NCBI GenBank assembly: GCA_937874185.1 | Contig: CALNAK010000014.1 | Coordinates: 124,001 to 188,000 of the forward strand | Length of the DNA: 64,000 nucleotides | Source of the DNA: an uncultured Lactobacillus sp. | Lineage (GTDB): Bacteria; Bacillota; Bacilli; Lactobacillales; Lactobacillaceae | Reading direction: 5' to 3' | Shown: piece after piece, positions 1-9,104 of the stretch | Layout of the letters: every line of letters starts with the position of its first letter | How positions within the stretch are numbered: the first letter of the stretch is position 1 | The notes under the pieces: generated by a model | What the model was told of the DNA's origin: nothing | The model's database searches: none | What the model saw: the letters and a program-made list of their open reading frames with translations, nothing else | Made by a program: the position numbers and the translations under genes

Positions 1-959
1 AACTTAGTAGCTTCGTCGTTAAACACTTGGATAAATTCGTTACCAATAATCTTACGTTTCTTTTCTGGATCAGTTACTCCAGCAAGTTTGTCCAAGAAAC
101 GTTTTTGTGCGTCAACTTGGATAATGTTCAAGCCAAACTTACCTTTCAAACTATCCATAACTTGATCAGCTTCATTCTTACGAAGAAGACCGTGATCAAC
201 GAAGATACTTGTTAATTGTGTACCGATAGCTTTGTGTAGTAGAACACCAACAACAGAAGAATCAACACCACCTGATAGACCAAGAAGAACCTTCTTGTCA
301 CCAACAGTGTCACGAATCTTTTGAATTTGTTGATCAATGAAATCATCCATTGACCAGTTAGCTTCTGCTTCACAAACATCAAATGCGAAGTGCTTCAAGA
401 TATCCAAACCAAATTCAGTATTTCTTACTTCGGCGTGGAATTGAACACCATACATTTTGCGTTCATCATCAGCGATAGATGAAATAGGTGCATTCTTACT
501 TGTTGCGACAACTTTGAATCCAGTTGGTGCTTCACGAACTAAATCACCGTGACTCATCCATACAAATTGCTTCTCAGGTAAGCCCTTGAAAAGAACAGAT
601 TCGCTATCTGTAACAGTAATGTCAGCACGTCCGTATTCACGGTTATCAGCTGATTCAACTTTACCGCCAAGGTTATAAGACATCAATTGCATACCATAAC
701 AGATACCAAGGATAGGAATACCTAACTTGTAAATGTCTTGGTCGATTGAAAAGGCATCTTTATCGTAGACACTCATTGGTCCACCAGAAAGGATAATACC
801 TTTAGGATTGATTTCTTTAACTTCTGCAGCAGTAATAGTATTTGGTAGTAATTCAGAGTAAATACCGATATCTCTGATTCTACGCGTGATCAATTGGTTA
901 TATTGACTACCGTAGTCTAGAACGATGATGCTATCAGCATCAGGCCATTGCTTGCTCAA
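1..959 (-). CDS. guaA: GMP synthase (glutamine-hydrolysing), C-terminus beyond the window
   Basis: Converts XMP to GMP with ATP and glutamine, the last step of guanine nucleotide synthesis in the cytosol. The translated frame opens with a class I glutamine amidotransferase domain (LDYGSQYNQL near the start, nucleophile Cys in GICYGMQ) and continues into the ATP-pyrophosphatase domain (P-loop SGGVDSS, coding near position 285). The frame is open to base 1, so the dimerisation domain lies outside the window. No ATG fits the N-terminus. I chose TTG at 959 because GGGGG lies 9 nt upstream (969-973). Identity is certain; the start is likely. Confidence 0.95.
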   Translation of the reverse strand, partial: MSKQWPDADSIIVLDYGSQYNQLITRRIRDIGIYSELLPNTITAAEVKEINPKGIILSGGPMSVYDKDAFSIDQDIYKLGIPILGICYGMQLMSYNLGGKVESADNREYGRADITVTDSESVLFKGLPEKQFVWMSHGDLVREAPTGFKVVATSKNAPISSIADDERKMYGVQFHAEVRNTEFGLDILKHFAFDVCEAEANWSMDDFIDQQIQKIRDTVGDKKVLLGLSGGVDSSVVGVLLHKAIGTQLTSIFVDHGLLRKNEADQVMDSLKGKFGLNIIQVDAQKRFLDKLAGVTDPEKKRKIIGNEFIQVFNDEATK

Positions 960-1033
960 ATCAATTTTCCCCCAGTTTTTTTATTTATTCTATTGTATAC
1001 GAAATTTCGTTCCATGTCATATATTGGAAGCGT

Positions 1034-1960
1034 TTAATATTTTCTAAGATAAATTTTATCAATTTGATGATCGCCAGATTTGTGCAAAATAAGGTTAGCA
1101 CGATTCATTGTCGGCTTAATGTAGTCACGCAAATTAGGGTAATTAATCGTTTCCCAAACATGCTTTGACATCTCCATGGCCTCACTTTTTGGAATCTGCG
1201 TAAATTGATGATAATAACTATTCGGATCATCTTTTGCCAAATCCAACAAAGTTTCAAAACGATCTAAAAACCATTTCTCAACATCATCAACCTCAGCGTC
1301 GATATAAATTGAAAAATCAAAGAAATCACTGACATAGATCTGCACGTTCTGAGGCAATTGTAATACATTTATCCCCTCAACGATTAAAATATCAGGATTG
1401 TCTAATTCTTCATACTTTCCGGGAATAATATCGTAAATATTGTGTGAATAAAGCGGATATTTAATTTTGCCACCCTGCGTCTTGACTTCACCTAAGAAAT
1501 CCAAGAGTTTGGACATATCATACGTTTCCGGAAAACCCTTTTTATCCATTAAATTACGTTCTTTAAGAATTTTACTAGGATAAAGGAACCCATCAGTCGT
1601 CATTTGGGCAACATTGTATTGTGGATATGCTCTTTCCAACATAATTTTCAAAAGTCGCGCTGTTGTACTTTTACCAACTGCCACCGAACCCGAAACCCCA
1701 ATGATAAAAGGAATCTTACGTGTGTTTCCGTCGATAAATTCATTCTTTAATTTGGTTAATTTACGATAATTTTTTAGATAAATGTGCAACAAGTGACGGA
1801 TGGGCGCATAGACTGAACGAACGTCATCAATTGAGATTTCATCGTCCAAAGACTTGATTTTACGCAATTCTCCATCTGTGATTGCTTGCTTTTTATACTC
1901 ACCATGGAAGTTCTCCCACTGCTTTCTAGTAAATTCATCGTAATTGACTAAACTTTGCAT
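1034..1960 (-). CDS. coaA: Type I pantothenate kinase
   Basis: Phosphorylates pantothenate, the first committed step of coenzyme A synthesis. At 308 residues it has the normal length of bacterial type I PanK (P-loop kinase family, unlike type III CoaX). The Walker A motif GVSGSVAVGKST lies at residues 88-99, and the following TTDGFLYP segment and the DILIVEGINVLQ segment are typical of the family. ATG at 1960 is preceded by AGGTAGG. It is divergent from the SGNH hydrolase gene, and the 92-bp gap probably holds both promoters. Confidence 0.96.
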   Translation of the reverse strand: MQSLVNYDEFTRKQWENFHGEYKKQAITDGELRKIKSLDDEISIDDVRSVYAPIRHLLHIYLKNYRKLTKLKNEFIDGNTRKIPFIIGVSGSVAVGKSTTARLLKIMLERAYPQYNVAQMTTDGFLYPSKILKERNLMDKKGFPETYDMSKLLDFLGEVKTQGGKIKYPLYSHNIYDIIPGKYEELDNPDILIVEGINVLQLPQNVQIYVSDFFDFSIYIDAEVDDVEKWFLDRFETLLDLAKDDPNSYYHQFTQIPKSEAMEMSKHVWETINYPNLRDYIKPTMNRANLILHKSGDHQIDKIYLRKY

Positions 1961-2052
1961 ATTGTTAAACCTACCTAATATAGTAATTAACTTTTATTTA
2001 TTTTCTGGTATTCTAGTATAGTATAGAACTTTTTCAAAAAAGGAAATAATAT

Positions 2053-2634
2053 ATGAAGAGAATAGTATTATTTGGGGACTCAACCTTGATGGGGTTTCGC
2101 GATGGTAAAGCTAGTGATACACTGGCCAAACGCATTCGCAAAGACTTTCCTGGTCACGAAGTCATTAACATGTCGATTTCAGACTACAAAACCAATAATG
2201 CTATGACACGAGTTGAACGTATCAAGAGATTGAATCCAAGAGTTGTTATTCTAGGATTTGGTATCAATGATATTTCGATAAATGATGAAATCAAACCGGG
2301 TAAATTTGCTTCCAACCTAACTAGTATCATTGAAACAATTGGCAGTGACAAAGTTATTTTGCTTTCGCCACCTTTTATTGACTGGGTCAAGAATCCATCA
2401 AGACCTTGGACACGCCAGTTACAATTTGAATTAGTTACGGAACACTTGAGTAAGCAACTAGACGTATCGTATATAGATATTCTCCACAGCATGGCTCACA
2501 GCGCTAATCTAAGCGAGTTGTTGCAAGCAGACGGTTTGCACTTTACCAAACAAGGTTATAATCTTTTAGAAGACGAATTAATACCAGAAATAAAAGCTAC
2601 GCTGGCCAAAAATAATGAGCTAGTGTCAAATTGA
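2053..2634 (+). CDS. SGNH/GDSL-family hydrolase
   Basis: A 193-residue cytosolic SGNH hydrolase, probably an esterase or lipase-like enzyme of unknown substrate. Block I is FGDSTLMG with the nucleophile Ser10. Block III is GFGIND, and block V is DGLHF with the Asp160/His163 pair. No signal peptide or membrane segment is seen. AGGAAATAATAT precedes the ATG. The stop lies 11 nt before the start of the next gene, so the two are probably co-transcribed. Family assignment is firm, substrate unknown. Confidence 0.88.
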   Translation: MKRIVLFGDSTLMGFRDGKASDTLAKRIRKDFPGHEVINMSISDYKTNNAMTRVERIKRLNPRVVILGFGINDISINDEIKPGKFASNLTSIIETIGSDKVILLSPPFIDWVKNPSRPWTRQLQFELVTEHLSKQLDVSYIDILHSMAHSANLSELLQADGLHFTKQGYNLLEDELIPEIKATLAKNNELVSN

Positions 2635-2645
2635 AGGAGCACTTT

Positions 2646-3281
2646 ATGGATTTAAATATTCCTCAAAAATATTTTATTTTATCGTGTAACGAAAAGGGTA
2701 GTATTCGCATTTTTAAGAATACCCGTCGCCGTGCTTATTTGGCCGAAAGCTCATTTTTTGACTTAGCGCTAAATGATATCATCGATCTTACCGACAACAG
2801 TGTCATCATTAACAAGGTTTTGCCTGACGACAAAGCATATCTAAACGAATTTTTCCAAATCATCAACAAGAACCAAGGAAAAAGTGTCACACACGTCCTA
2901 CGTGCTATGGCAACCAACGAAAAGATCACCCGCATTATTTATAATGAAATCGGTGATTCTTTAGTGAACAAAGTCGACGTTACAAAAGCCGTTACCGGCC
3001 TAGTATTCAAGACAAACAATTACCTACCAAACCGCTCAGTCAAACGTGAACTAGTCAGTGATCTCCGCAAAGAAATCTTGACAGCAGAAAAGATTTCCCC
3101 AGAAGCCTTTGCCCTATTAGCAACCCTTTACGGAAATCACGATTTGAAATTCTACTTCTCACAATTCGAACAGAAACAATTGAAAGATAAGATCACCCTG
3201 TATCAAAACGATCCTACCTATGAGAAGTTGTTTGATTTGTCGAAGAGATTGAATCGAGTTACTTTGACTTTATTAAGTTAG
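2646..3281 (+). CDS. GPP34 (GOLPH3-like) domain protein
   Basis: A 211-residue protein without signal or membrane segments. The N-terminal pattern (a short hydrophobic start, then a FFDLALNDIIDL segment, then DDKAYLNEFFQII) resembles the GPP34 family, whose eukaryotic member GOLPH3 binds phosphoinositides; the bacterial role is unknown. A TTG at 2631 is in frame, but ATG 2646 is preceded by GAAGGAG at good spacing, so I start there. It probably forms an operon with the SGNH hydrolase. The stop codon TAG (3279-3281) is also the first triplet of repeat A1. The family call is from resemblance only. Confidence 0.6.
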   Translation: MDLNIPQKYFILSCNEKGSIRIFKNTRRRAYLAESSFFDLALNDIIDLTDNSVIINKVLPDDKAYLNEFFQIINKNQGKSVTHVLRAMATNEKITRIIYNEIGDSLVNKVDVTKAVTGLVFKTNNYLPNRSVKRELVSDLRKEILTAEKISPEAFALLATLYGNHDLKFYFSQFEQKQLKDKITLYQNDPTYEKLFDLSKRLNRVTLTLLS

Positions 3282-3450
3282 AGAGCGTAACAAGGGCGGT
3301 TAGCTCCCGAGCATTTGCAGGACTTCACGAATTATGTGCCGATTTTGCACATGATTGGGGAAGTCAGGCAAAGCACAGTGGAGTTGCCCTTGTGTAGCTC
3401 GTTTAGGACGAACAAACCAAAATATGTAACTCTTAAATTTGGGTAAACCA
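3279..3450 (+). repeat. Structured 3'-UTR repeat, family A copy 1
   Basis: Starts with TAGAGAGCG, whose TAG is the stop codon of the GPP34-like gene. Arms ACAAGGGC and GCCCTTGT form the outer stem, CTCC/GGAG the next, and GACTTC with a near-complementary GAAGTC the third. The apical loop is flanked by ATGTGC/GCACAT. The shared tail AGCTCGTTTAGGACGAAC follows. The intrinsic terminator at 3480-3516 comes after, so the element sits inside the 3' UTR. See copy 2 for stem coordinates. Confidence 0.85.
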
Positions 3451-3479
3451 CTCCTACTAACAATTCTATAAGATTCAAA

Positions 3480-3516
3480 AAAAGTTCTACAACCAAAAAA
3501 GGCTGTAGAACTTTTT
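3480..3516. terminator. Bidirectional intrinsic terminator
   Basis: AAAAGTTCTACA (3480-3491) pairs with TGTAGAACTTTT (3504-3515), with U-runs on both strands. It ends the plus-strand GPP34-like transcript after repeat A1 and the convergent dihydrouridine synthase transcript. Confidence 0.85.
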
Positions 3517-4514
3517 TAATACTCCCCATTCTCAATCCGCTCAATAACAACGCGAGCATCATCCGTAGTCTTAGTCTGCATCAAATCATTTCGAATCTCA
3601 GCAGCATGTTTCATCCCACGAACATAAACTTTAAAGAATCTTTGCAACGGTGCGAAGTGACCAGGAATTCCCTTAGCCACAAACTCATCGTACAAATCCA
3701 ATTGATAACGTAACAATCCTAGTAATTCCTCACTAGAATGTACTTTAGGTTCCTTTTCAAACGCAAACGGATTAGTAAATATCCCACGACCAATCATAAT
3801 TCCGTCGACTCCGGGATGTTCACTAGCCAATTTAATTCCTGCTTGATAGTCCGCAATATCGCCATTTATCTGCAACAACGTGTCGGGAGCGTACGTATCA
3901 CGCATTTGTACTAACTGGTCAATCAATTCATAATGTGCCGGAACTTTACTCATTTCTTCTCGAGTTCTTACGTGAACTGTCAAAACTGGAACTTGTTTCT
4001 TCAGTAGGAATGGAATCCAAGTTTCAAATTCTTCGATTTCACTGTAACCCAAACGAGTTTTGACTGTGACTGGCAAATCCGTCTGGCGTGCTCCCTCGAT
4101 TACTTCTTTAGCGGTATCGAAATGGCGAATCAAATCGCTCCCACTGTGATTTTTGATGACGGCAATATCAGGACACCCCATATTAAGATCAATGGCCTCA
4201 TAGCCTTGTTTTTTGACTTCTTTGACTGCTTTAGTGAAGTTCTCACCCTTATTTCCCCATAATTGGACAATAGGTTTTGGATTTTCCTTTGGATCAATAT
4301 ATAAACGTCCTTTAGTAGCCTCTTTGGCTAAGGGATGCGTAATACTCAATGCATTAGTGAATTCAGTATAAAACACATCCGGTGCAGCGGCTTTGGCAAC
4401 AACTCGACGGAATACTGAACCTGTGACAGCTTCCATCGGTGCCAAACTAAAGAAAGGACGATGTTCCTTTTTAGCCTTATCGGCAATGCGATTCCAGTAA
4501 GTTGACTGGGTCAC
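3516..4514 (-). CDS. dus: tRNA-dihydrouridine synthase
   Basis: FMN-dependent reduction of uridine to dihydrouridine in tRNA. LAPMEAVTGSVFR is the N-terminal FMN-binding signature, NMGCP holds the catalytic Cys, and VTVKTRLG and INGDI are further family segments. Length from my start is 332 residues, normal for Dus. The frame is open up to 4649, but that adds about 45 residues encoded by repeat B1. I chose GTG 4514 because GGAG lies 8 nt upstream and a promoter (4548-4577) would start transcription near 4540, inside the longer frame. Which Dus subfamily it belongs to is unclear; the residues after GCP are unusual for DusB. Confidence 0.9.
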   Translation of the reverse strand: MTQSTYWNRIADKAKKEHRPFFSLAPMEAVTGSVFRRVVAKAAAPDVFYTEFTNALSITHPLAKEATKGRLYIDPKENPKPIVQLWGNKGENFTKAVKEVKKQGYEAIDLNMGCPDIAVIKNHSGSDLIRHFDTAKEVIEGARQTDLPVTVKTRLGYSEIEEFETWIPFLLKKQVPVLTVHVRTREEMSKVPAHYELIDQLVQMRDTYAPDTLLQINGDIADYQAGIKLASEHPGVDGIMIGRGIFTNPFAFEKEPKVHSSEELLGLLRYQLDLYDEFVAKGIPGHFAPLQRFFKVYVRGMKHAAEIRNDLMQTKTTDDARVVIERIENGEY

Positions 4515-4547
4515 CCTCTCATCTCCAATCAAAATTAAATACCCTTT

Positions 4548-4577
4548 ACTATAACTATTTTTAGTTGGTTTGTGCAA
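4548..4577 (-). promoter_or_regulatory. Sigma-A-type promoter of the dihydrouridine synthase
   Basis: On the minus strand TTGCAC (4577-4572), an 18-nt spacer and TATAGT (4553-4548) place the transcription start near 4540. This supports the short 5' UTR and the GTG start at 4514. Confidence 0.55.
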
Positions 4578-4590
4578 GTTTTGCGTTTGG

Positions 4591-4755
4591 GGCCTTCCTC
4601 CGCGAAAATTGGGATTTGGCTGGAACACTGTGGACTGATTTTGAGCCAATGGAGGTTCATCATTGTCTCAAAACTCAGTCTTTTACTAAGACGGCAAGGT
4701 TCGCCGCCTAAGTAAAATCTCACAGCTGAGCCAATCCCAATTTTCGCTCCGGACT
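4591..4755 (+). repeat. Structured repeat, family B copy 1
   Basis: Opens with CTTCCTCCGCGAAAATTGGG and closes with CCCAATTTTCGCTCCGGAC, which pair to form the long outer stem. The conserved GGCTGGAAC and GAGCC motifs follow. Inner stems include TTTTACTaAG/CTaAGTAAAA. It runs opposite to both flanking genes and lies just upstream of the dus promoter. Confidence 0.75.
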
Positions 4756-4799
4756 CGTTTTTGTTTCTTTATTGTTGATTCGCAATTCAAAGTATAAAA

Positions 4800-4830
4800 G
4801 AGACTAATGCATTCCGCACTAGCCCCTTTT
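4800..4830 (-). terminator. Terminator of helD
   Basis: On the minus strand GGGGCTAGTGC pairs with GCATTAGTCTC (several G-U pairs) around a 5-nt loop and is followed by TTTT. It lies 14 nt after the helD stop. Confidence 0.7.
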
Positions 4831-4843
4831 TGTTCATCTTATT

Positions 4844-7165
4844 CTAAACGTCTTGTTCAACTCGTTGATAGTACTTTTCAGGTACTCGTTGCAATAATTG
4901 TGACAATTCTCCAATCGAAGTAATCGTCAACTTATGCATCGCACGTGAAGCAATCGTGTAGACCAATTGTTGTTCGTCTTCGTCAAATTTATCCTTCGAA
5001 GCATCCCACATAATGACCGCATCGAATTCCAATCCTTTGGCCAAGAATGATGGTAAAACAATTGTTCCAGTGGCTAAACGTTGGTTTTCTGATTTAATCA
5101 AGGTTGATTTAACGTCACTATCTTTCAATAGTTCTTGTAAATGAGTCGCATCTTCCAAAGTTTTGGCAATGATAGCCGTTGTGAATTTGCGACCGTCATT
5201 TTCCTTAATTTGATTAACAACTTGTTTTACAGAAGTAGCTTCGTCGTCTGCCATCAATAGATTAGGCAGGTCCCCATTACGATTGAATGGTTCAATCTTT
5301 TGCCCATTAGTCAAAATAGCTTTGGTAAAATCAGTGATTTGTTTGGTTGAACGATATGAATGAACCAATTGCACAACATTAGTATCGCCAGCTTCAAACA
5401 AACTCTGTGCTTCAGAAAGCAATGTTTGACTATTCTTCTTTGTGAAGATCGACTGATTTAAATCACCCAACATTGTATATCTGGCACGTGGGAATTTATA
5501 TTTCATATATGCTAGTTGGAATGGTGTGTAATCTTGAATTTCATCAATAAAGACAAACTTCATATCAAGTTCACCGTGTTTACCAATAATTAAGTCATAG
5601 AGATATAAATATGGGCTCAAATCATTCATTGAAATTTCTTTATTATTAAAGTTTTGAATAAATCCATCCACATAATTATTCCATTGATCATTCGTAATAT
5701 CATGCTTACTCAAATCAACGATTTGTGGTACGGCCTTCAAGAAGTTACGGTAATTTACTGCCACATTCAAAAATCTCAAACGTTTGATGTTCTTGTAAAC
5801 ACCCTGCATCATTGCAGTAACGATTTTTCTAGCTAAGAATTTCTTTTCTTCGTCACCATTCTTGAATTCTTGGTCGGCAGTTTTATAAAGTGCCTGTAAT
5901 TGTTCTGTACTCAAGTTTTCAATCTGTTCAGAAACCCAGTTTGAACGCATTTCAGCACCTATTTTACGATGTAACATCTTAACCAAACGATCAACCGTCG
6001 CATCAAGACGATTGCCCAAATTATATTGATCACCATAGCTATAATAGATTTCTTGAATTTTTTCCTTAGGAATAAATACTTTACCTTGGAATTTAATATC
6101 TTTGAAACTTATCCCACTTTGACCAAGTAACTTGCTGTAGTTAGTTAAAACTTTGAAGAATTCGATATCCGAAACAAACTTACCGATATTTTTATTCTCA
6201 GAATCCACAACAGTTTCAAATTGTTGCGACAAACTTTCCACATTTAGATTTGGCAAACGACGAGCTAAGAATTGCTTGTAAGTCATTTGGACCATATTTT
6301 GTTCACCCATTTCTGGAAGAACATTTTCAATATAGTCATTAAATAGTGAGTTTGGCGAGAACATAACAACTTGACTCGAAGTCAAAGTTCCACGATATCT
6401 ATATAGTAAGAAGGCAATTCTTTGCAAGATAGCAGAAGTTTTACCAGAACCGGCAGCACCTTGAACAAACAAGAGTCTTGATTTAGTATCACGAATAATC
6501 TTGTTTTGCTCACTCTGGATAGTCTTAACGATACCCTTCATGTGTGTTGAAGATTTTCCATCCAAAACTTCCAGCAACATTTGGTCCCCAATAGTTTCTT
6601 GAGTATCAAAATAGGCTTTGATTTTGCCATTTTCTACTAAAAATTGACGTTTCAAAAAGAGATCAACATCTTGTTCGCCATCCGGTGTCATATAAGTTAC
6701 GTTACCCAATTTACCATCATAATAAATAGATGAAATTGGAGCACGCCAATCGTAAACCAAGAAGTGATCATTTTTATCAGTGAATGAACTCAAACCGATA
6801 TATACAGTTTCCTTCTTAGGTTCACCTTTTTCTTGAAAGTCCAAACGGGCAAAGAATGGAGTCTTCTCCAACTTTTTGAGGATGCCTAAACGTTGTTTAG
6901 ATTGTTGCCAACTATTATTTCGCTCATCAAGCATTTGTTGCTGCTGATGAATCGAAAGGGCCGCATCCATTGAGATGGAATCTCCATCCATCCCTAAGTG
7001 AATGTCATCAAAAGCATTATTGATAACTTTTAAATCTTCTTCAGCCACATTCATGTGTTCTAGAAGTTGATTTTCAGATTTTTTAATTTTTCCAACCACG
7101 TCATCAAGATGTGCTTGTTCAATTTTTTTCTCATCAAGTTCAGTAATCTTAGATTTATCTGTCAT
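4844..7165 (-). CDS. helD: HelD-type RNA polymerase recycling ATPase
   Basis: A 773-residue UvrD/Rep-like SF1 protein, the usual length of Firmicutes HelD, which binds stalled RNA polymerase and releases it from nucleic acid. An N-terminal coiled-coil arm (about residues 1-100) comes first. The Walker A motif GAAGSGKT follows at 236-243, a Walker B-like FIDEIQD near 545, and LGDLNQSIF and VHSYRST segments downstream. It is transcribed alone, with GAGG before ATG 7165 and its own terminator. Confidence 0.9.
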   Translation of the reverse strand: MTDKSKITELDEKKIEQAHLDDVVGKIKKSENQLLEHMNVAEEDLKVINNAFDDIHLGMDGDSISMDAALSIHQQQQMLDERNNSWQQSKQRLGILKKLEKTPFFARLDFQEKGEPKKETVYIGLSSFTDKNDHFLVYDWRAPISSIYYDGKLGNVTYMTPDGEQDVDLFLKRQFLVENGKIKAYFDTQETIGDQMLLEVLDGKSSTHMKGIVKTIQSEQNKIIRDTKSRLLFVQGAAGSGKTSAILQRIAFLLYRYRGTLTSSQVVMFSPNSLFNDYIENVLPEMGEQNMVQMTYKQFLARRLPNLNVESLSQQFETVVDSENKNIGKFVSDIEFFKVLTNYSKLLGQSGISFKDIKFQGKVFIPKEKIQEIYYSYGDQYNLGNRLDATVDRLVKMLHRKIGAEMRSNWVSEQIENLSTEQLQALYKTADQEFKNGDEEKKFLARKIVTAMMQGVYKNIKRLRFLNVAVNYRNFLKAVPQIVDLSKHDITNDQWNNYVDGFIQNFNNKEISMNDLSPYLYLYDLIIGKHGELDMKFVFIDEIQDYTPFQLAYMKYKFPRARYTMLGDLNQSIFTKKNSQTLLSEAQSLFEAGDTNVVQLVHSYRSTKQITDFTKAILTNGQKIEPFNRNGDLPNLLMADDEATSVKQVVNQIKENDGRKFTTAIIAKTLEDATHLQELLKDSDVKSTLIKSENQRLATGTIVLPSFLAKGLEFDAVIMWDASKDKFDEDEQQLVYTIASRAMHKLTITSIGELSQLLQRVPEKYYQRVEQDV

Positions 7166-7340
7166 AATAACCTCTTAAATTAAAGTTATATAATGTTACC
7201 ACTAATTTTTATTGATTTCAAAGAAGACACATTTTAATGCTGGCAAGGCTTCAATGGTTCTTTTTCTACATTAAATTTTACAAAATATGGCGTGTCATTC
7301 TCATAAGACCCTCTAACGACTGAAATCTTAAAAGAGACCA

Positions 7341-7384
7341 AAAAAAGCTGCTGAAGAAAAAGACTATTTCCTCAACAGCTTTTA
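7341..7384 (-). terminator. Terminator of the formate/nitrite channel gene
   Basis: AAAAGCTGTTGAGGAAA pairs with TTTCTTCAGCAGCTTTT on the minus strand, followed by a U-run. It begins 16 nt after the stop codon at 7400. The rest of the 7166-7399 gap shows nothing else that I recognise. Confidence 0.8.
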
Positions 7385-7399
7385 AATATTTACCTATCT

Positions 7400-8158
7400 T
7401 TATTTGCGATAACTTAAATAATAGAATCCTGAAACAAAGACCAATCCACCAACTATATTACCTAGATAGACCGGAATGAAGTTTTGAATAAAGGCTAACC
7501 AAGTGCTGCCACCTTCAAAGATAGCTGCGGGGATAATAAAACAATTAGCAATACTATGTTGGAAACCAACTGCCACGAAAATCATAATTGGGAACCAGAT
7601 ACCTAAAATTTTACCGGCTGAATCTTTTGCACCAAATGATAACCAAACGGCCAATCCAACTAACCAGTTACAACCAATTCCCGAAACAAAGGATGATAAG
7701 AAAGTTGCACTAGTTTTTCCGGAAGCAATGGCGATAACTTGTTGCGAATATGGTGCAACATGGGTCAATCCAACCACATGACCAAAGAAGTAAGCTACAA
7801 AAACAGCTCCAATAAAATTGAATAAGGTAATAATCAATAAATTATTCAGATAATCTAAGAAACTAACCTTTTTAGAAAAGAATGAAGATCCCACCGCCAT
7901 CATATTCCCAGTGGCCAATTCTCCACCTGCAAGCAAGATTACAATCAATCCAATCGGAAAGACGCTACCACCAACAAGAGCCTTCACACTGGCCAAATCG
8001 TTCGGAATTGAGGCAGTTACTCTGACATATGCCAAGAATCCTAGTGAAATCATTGCTCCACCAATAAATCCTAGGATCATCTTCGCAATCAAAGTTTTTT
8101 GGAGCTTATTTACACCTGCAGTAATACTTTTCTGTAGAATTTCTTCAGGGGGCAACAT
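7400..8158 (-). CDS. Formate/nitrite transporter (FNT) family channel
   Basis: A 252-residue membrane channel for small monovalent anions (formate, nitrite, lactate or hydrosulfide) with about six membrane segments, typical FNT length. Family signatures include LVGGSVFPIGLIVILLAGGE near residue 65 and the HSIANCF segment near 200. A GTG at 8164 is in frame, but ATG 8158 has AGGAG 9 nt upstream. It lies downstream of the FLP gene, separated by a terminator and its own promoter. The substrate cannot be read from the sequence. Confidence 0.88.
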   Translation of the reverse strand: MLPPEEILQKSITAGVNKLQKTLIAKMILGFIGGAMISLGFLAYVRVTASIPNDLASVKALVGGSVFPIGLIVILLAGGELATGNMMAVGSSFFSKKVSFLDYLNNLLIITLFNFIGAVFVAYFFGHVVGLTHVAPYSQQVIAIASGKTSATFLSSFVSGIGCNWLVGLAVWLSFGAKDSAGKILGIWFPIMIFVAVGFQHSIANCFIIPAAIFEGGSTWLAFIQNFIPVYLGNIVGGLVFVSGFYYLSYRK

Positions 8159-8218
8159 ATGCACTATCTCCTAATTTTCTGAAATCACGTTAAATGATTT
8201 TCACAATTTGATGTATCT

Positions 8219-8249
8219 AAGATAGCACCTATTGACGAACAATGTCAAT
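8219..8249 (-). promoter_or_regulatory. Promoter of the FNT gene with an overlapping palindrome
   Basis: On the minus strand TTGACA (8248-8243), an 18-nt spacer and TATCTT (8224-8219). An inverted repeat ATTGAC-n7-GTCAAT (8231-8249) overlaps the -35 box and spacer and could be a repressor site. No FLP-type box is present here. Confidence 0.5.
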
Positions 8250-8367
8250 TAAAAATAAGCATATAGTTCGTGTTATATATATCTATAATTTTACAATATT
8301 GTAGATATAATTTACTTGATTGAGCTTAGGTATTTTCTACTATTTAGTTAGTAGTAAAATTCAAAAA

Positions 8368-8404
8368 AATACCACCAATTCAAATTAAGAATTGGTGGTA
8401 TTTT
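8368..8404. terminator. Terminator of the metal/redox operon
   Basis: ATACCACCAATTC pairs with GAATTGGTGGTAT, with U-runs on both sides. It directly follows the FLP stop codon at 8405. Confidence 0.85.
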
Positions 8405-9091
8405 TTAATCGATCATCATCAATCGATCAGCGTCTAAGATTTTAAATTTATTATTAGTTATCTTTTGAATTAACCCTTGTTCAGTCAATGAAGTTAGTTT
8501 GCGGCTGATTGTTTCGGGAGTTGTTCCTAAATATGTAGCAATATCCTTCTTCTTGAGTGGCAAAGTGAATACTTCCTCATTCAGTCCGGCACTGGTTTCC
8601 AACAAATAATTGGCCAATCGGCTTTCAACGCTTGAAGTGGTGACTTCAGTTGTTTGTTGCTCGAGTTGCACGATTCTTCGACCGAGTGCATTGACCATAT
8701 TCACTGCTAATTCAGGAGCGGTTTGCATCAAAGTTTGGAAATCTTTTTGAGAAATTTGGCAAACGCTGGTATCCATTAAGGCTTGGGCAAAACTTCCATG
8801 TTCAGAATTAGCGAACAAAGTCGCTTCGCCATCGAAATCTCCAGTTTGAAGAATCCTTAACATTTGTTCCTTACCATTGGCTGCCATTTGGAAAACTTTA
8901 GCCTGACCATGAGCCACAATCGTCAATGAATCAGCTGTATCACCGGCAGAAAAAATATATTCTCCACTCTTATAGTGATGATGTGTTACCAAAGTTGCGA
9001 CTGTTTCAATATCGGTTTGCGATAGATTCTTGAAGATTGGCACTAATTCAACACAATCTTCTGCTGTATGGTCATGCGCTAATTTTCCCAT
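8405..9091 (-). CDS. flp: FLP-type Crp/Fnr family transcription regulator
   Basis: A 228-residue regulator with an N-terminal cyclic-nucleotide-type beta-barrel sensor and a C-terminal winged helix. The recognition helix contains TPETISRKL; the E-x-x-S-R pattern is what FNR uses to read TTGAT half-sites. It lacks the FNR iron-sulfur cysteine cluster and has only two cysteines, Cys13 and Cys111. That spacing is close to the Cys pair that forms the redox disulfide in Lactobacillus casei FLP. Inference: a thiol-redox sensing activator of the operators at 12002 and 10061. It is the last gene of the HMA-Dps-FLP operon, 13 nt after Dps. Confidence 0.85.
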   Translation of the reverse strand: MGKLAHDHTAEDCVELVPIFKNLSQTDIETVATLVTHHHYKSGEYIFSAGDTADSLTIVAHGQAKVFQMAANGKEQMLRILQTGDFDGEATLFANSEHGSFAQALMDTSVCQISQKDFQTLMQTAPELAVNMVNALGRRIVQLEQQTTEVTTSSVESRLANYLLETSAGLNEEVFTLPLKKKDIATYLGTTPETISRKLTSLTEQGLIQKITNNKFKILDADRLMMID

Positions 9092-9104
9092 GGATTATTT
9101 CTCC

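Noticed and set aside
27..215. A 62-residue plus-strand ORF
   Set aside because: It lies fully inside guaA on the other strand, has no ribosome binding site and low-complexity hydrophobic content.
8200..8217. FNR-like half-site TTGAT upstream of the FNT gene
   Set aside because: The second half-site is missing (CTAAG in place of ATCAA), and the spacing to the -10 is wrong, so I do not include it in the FLP regulon.
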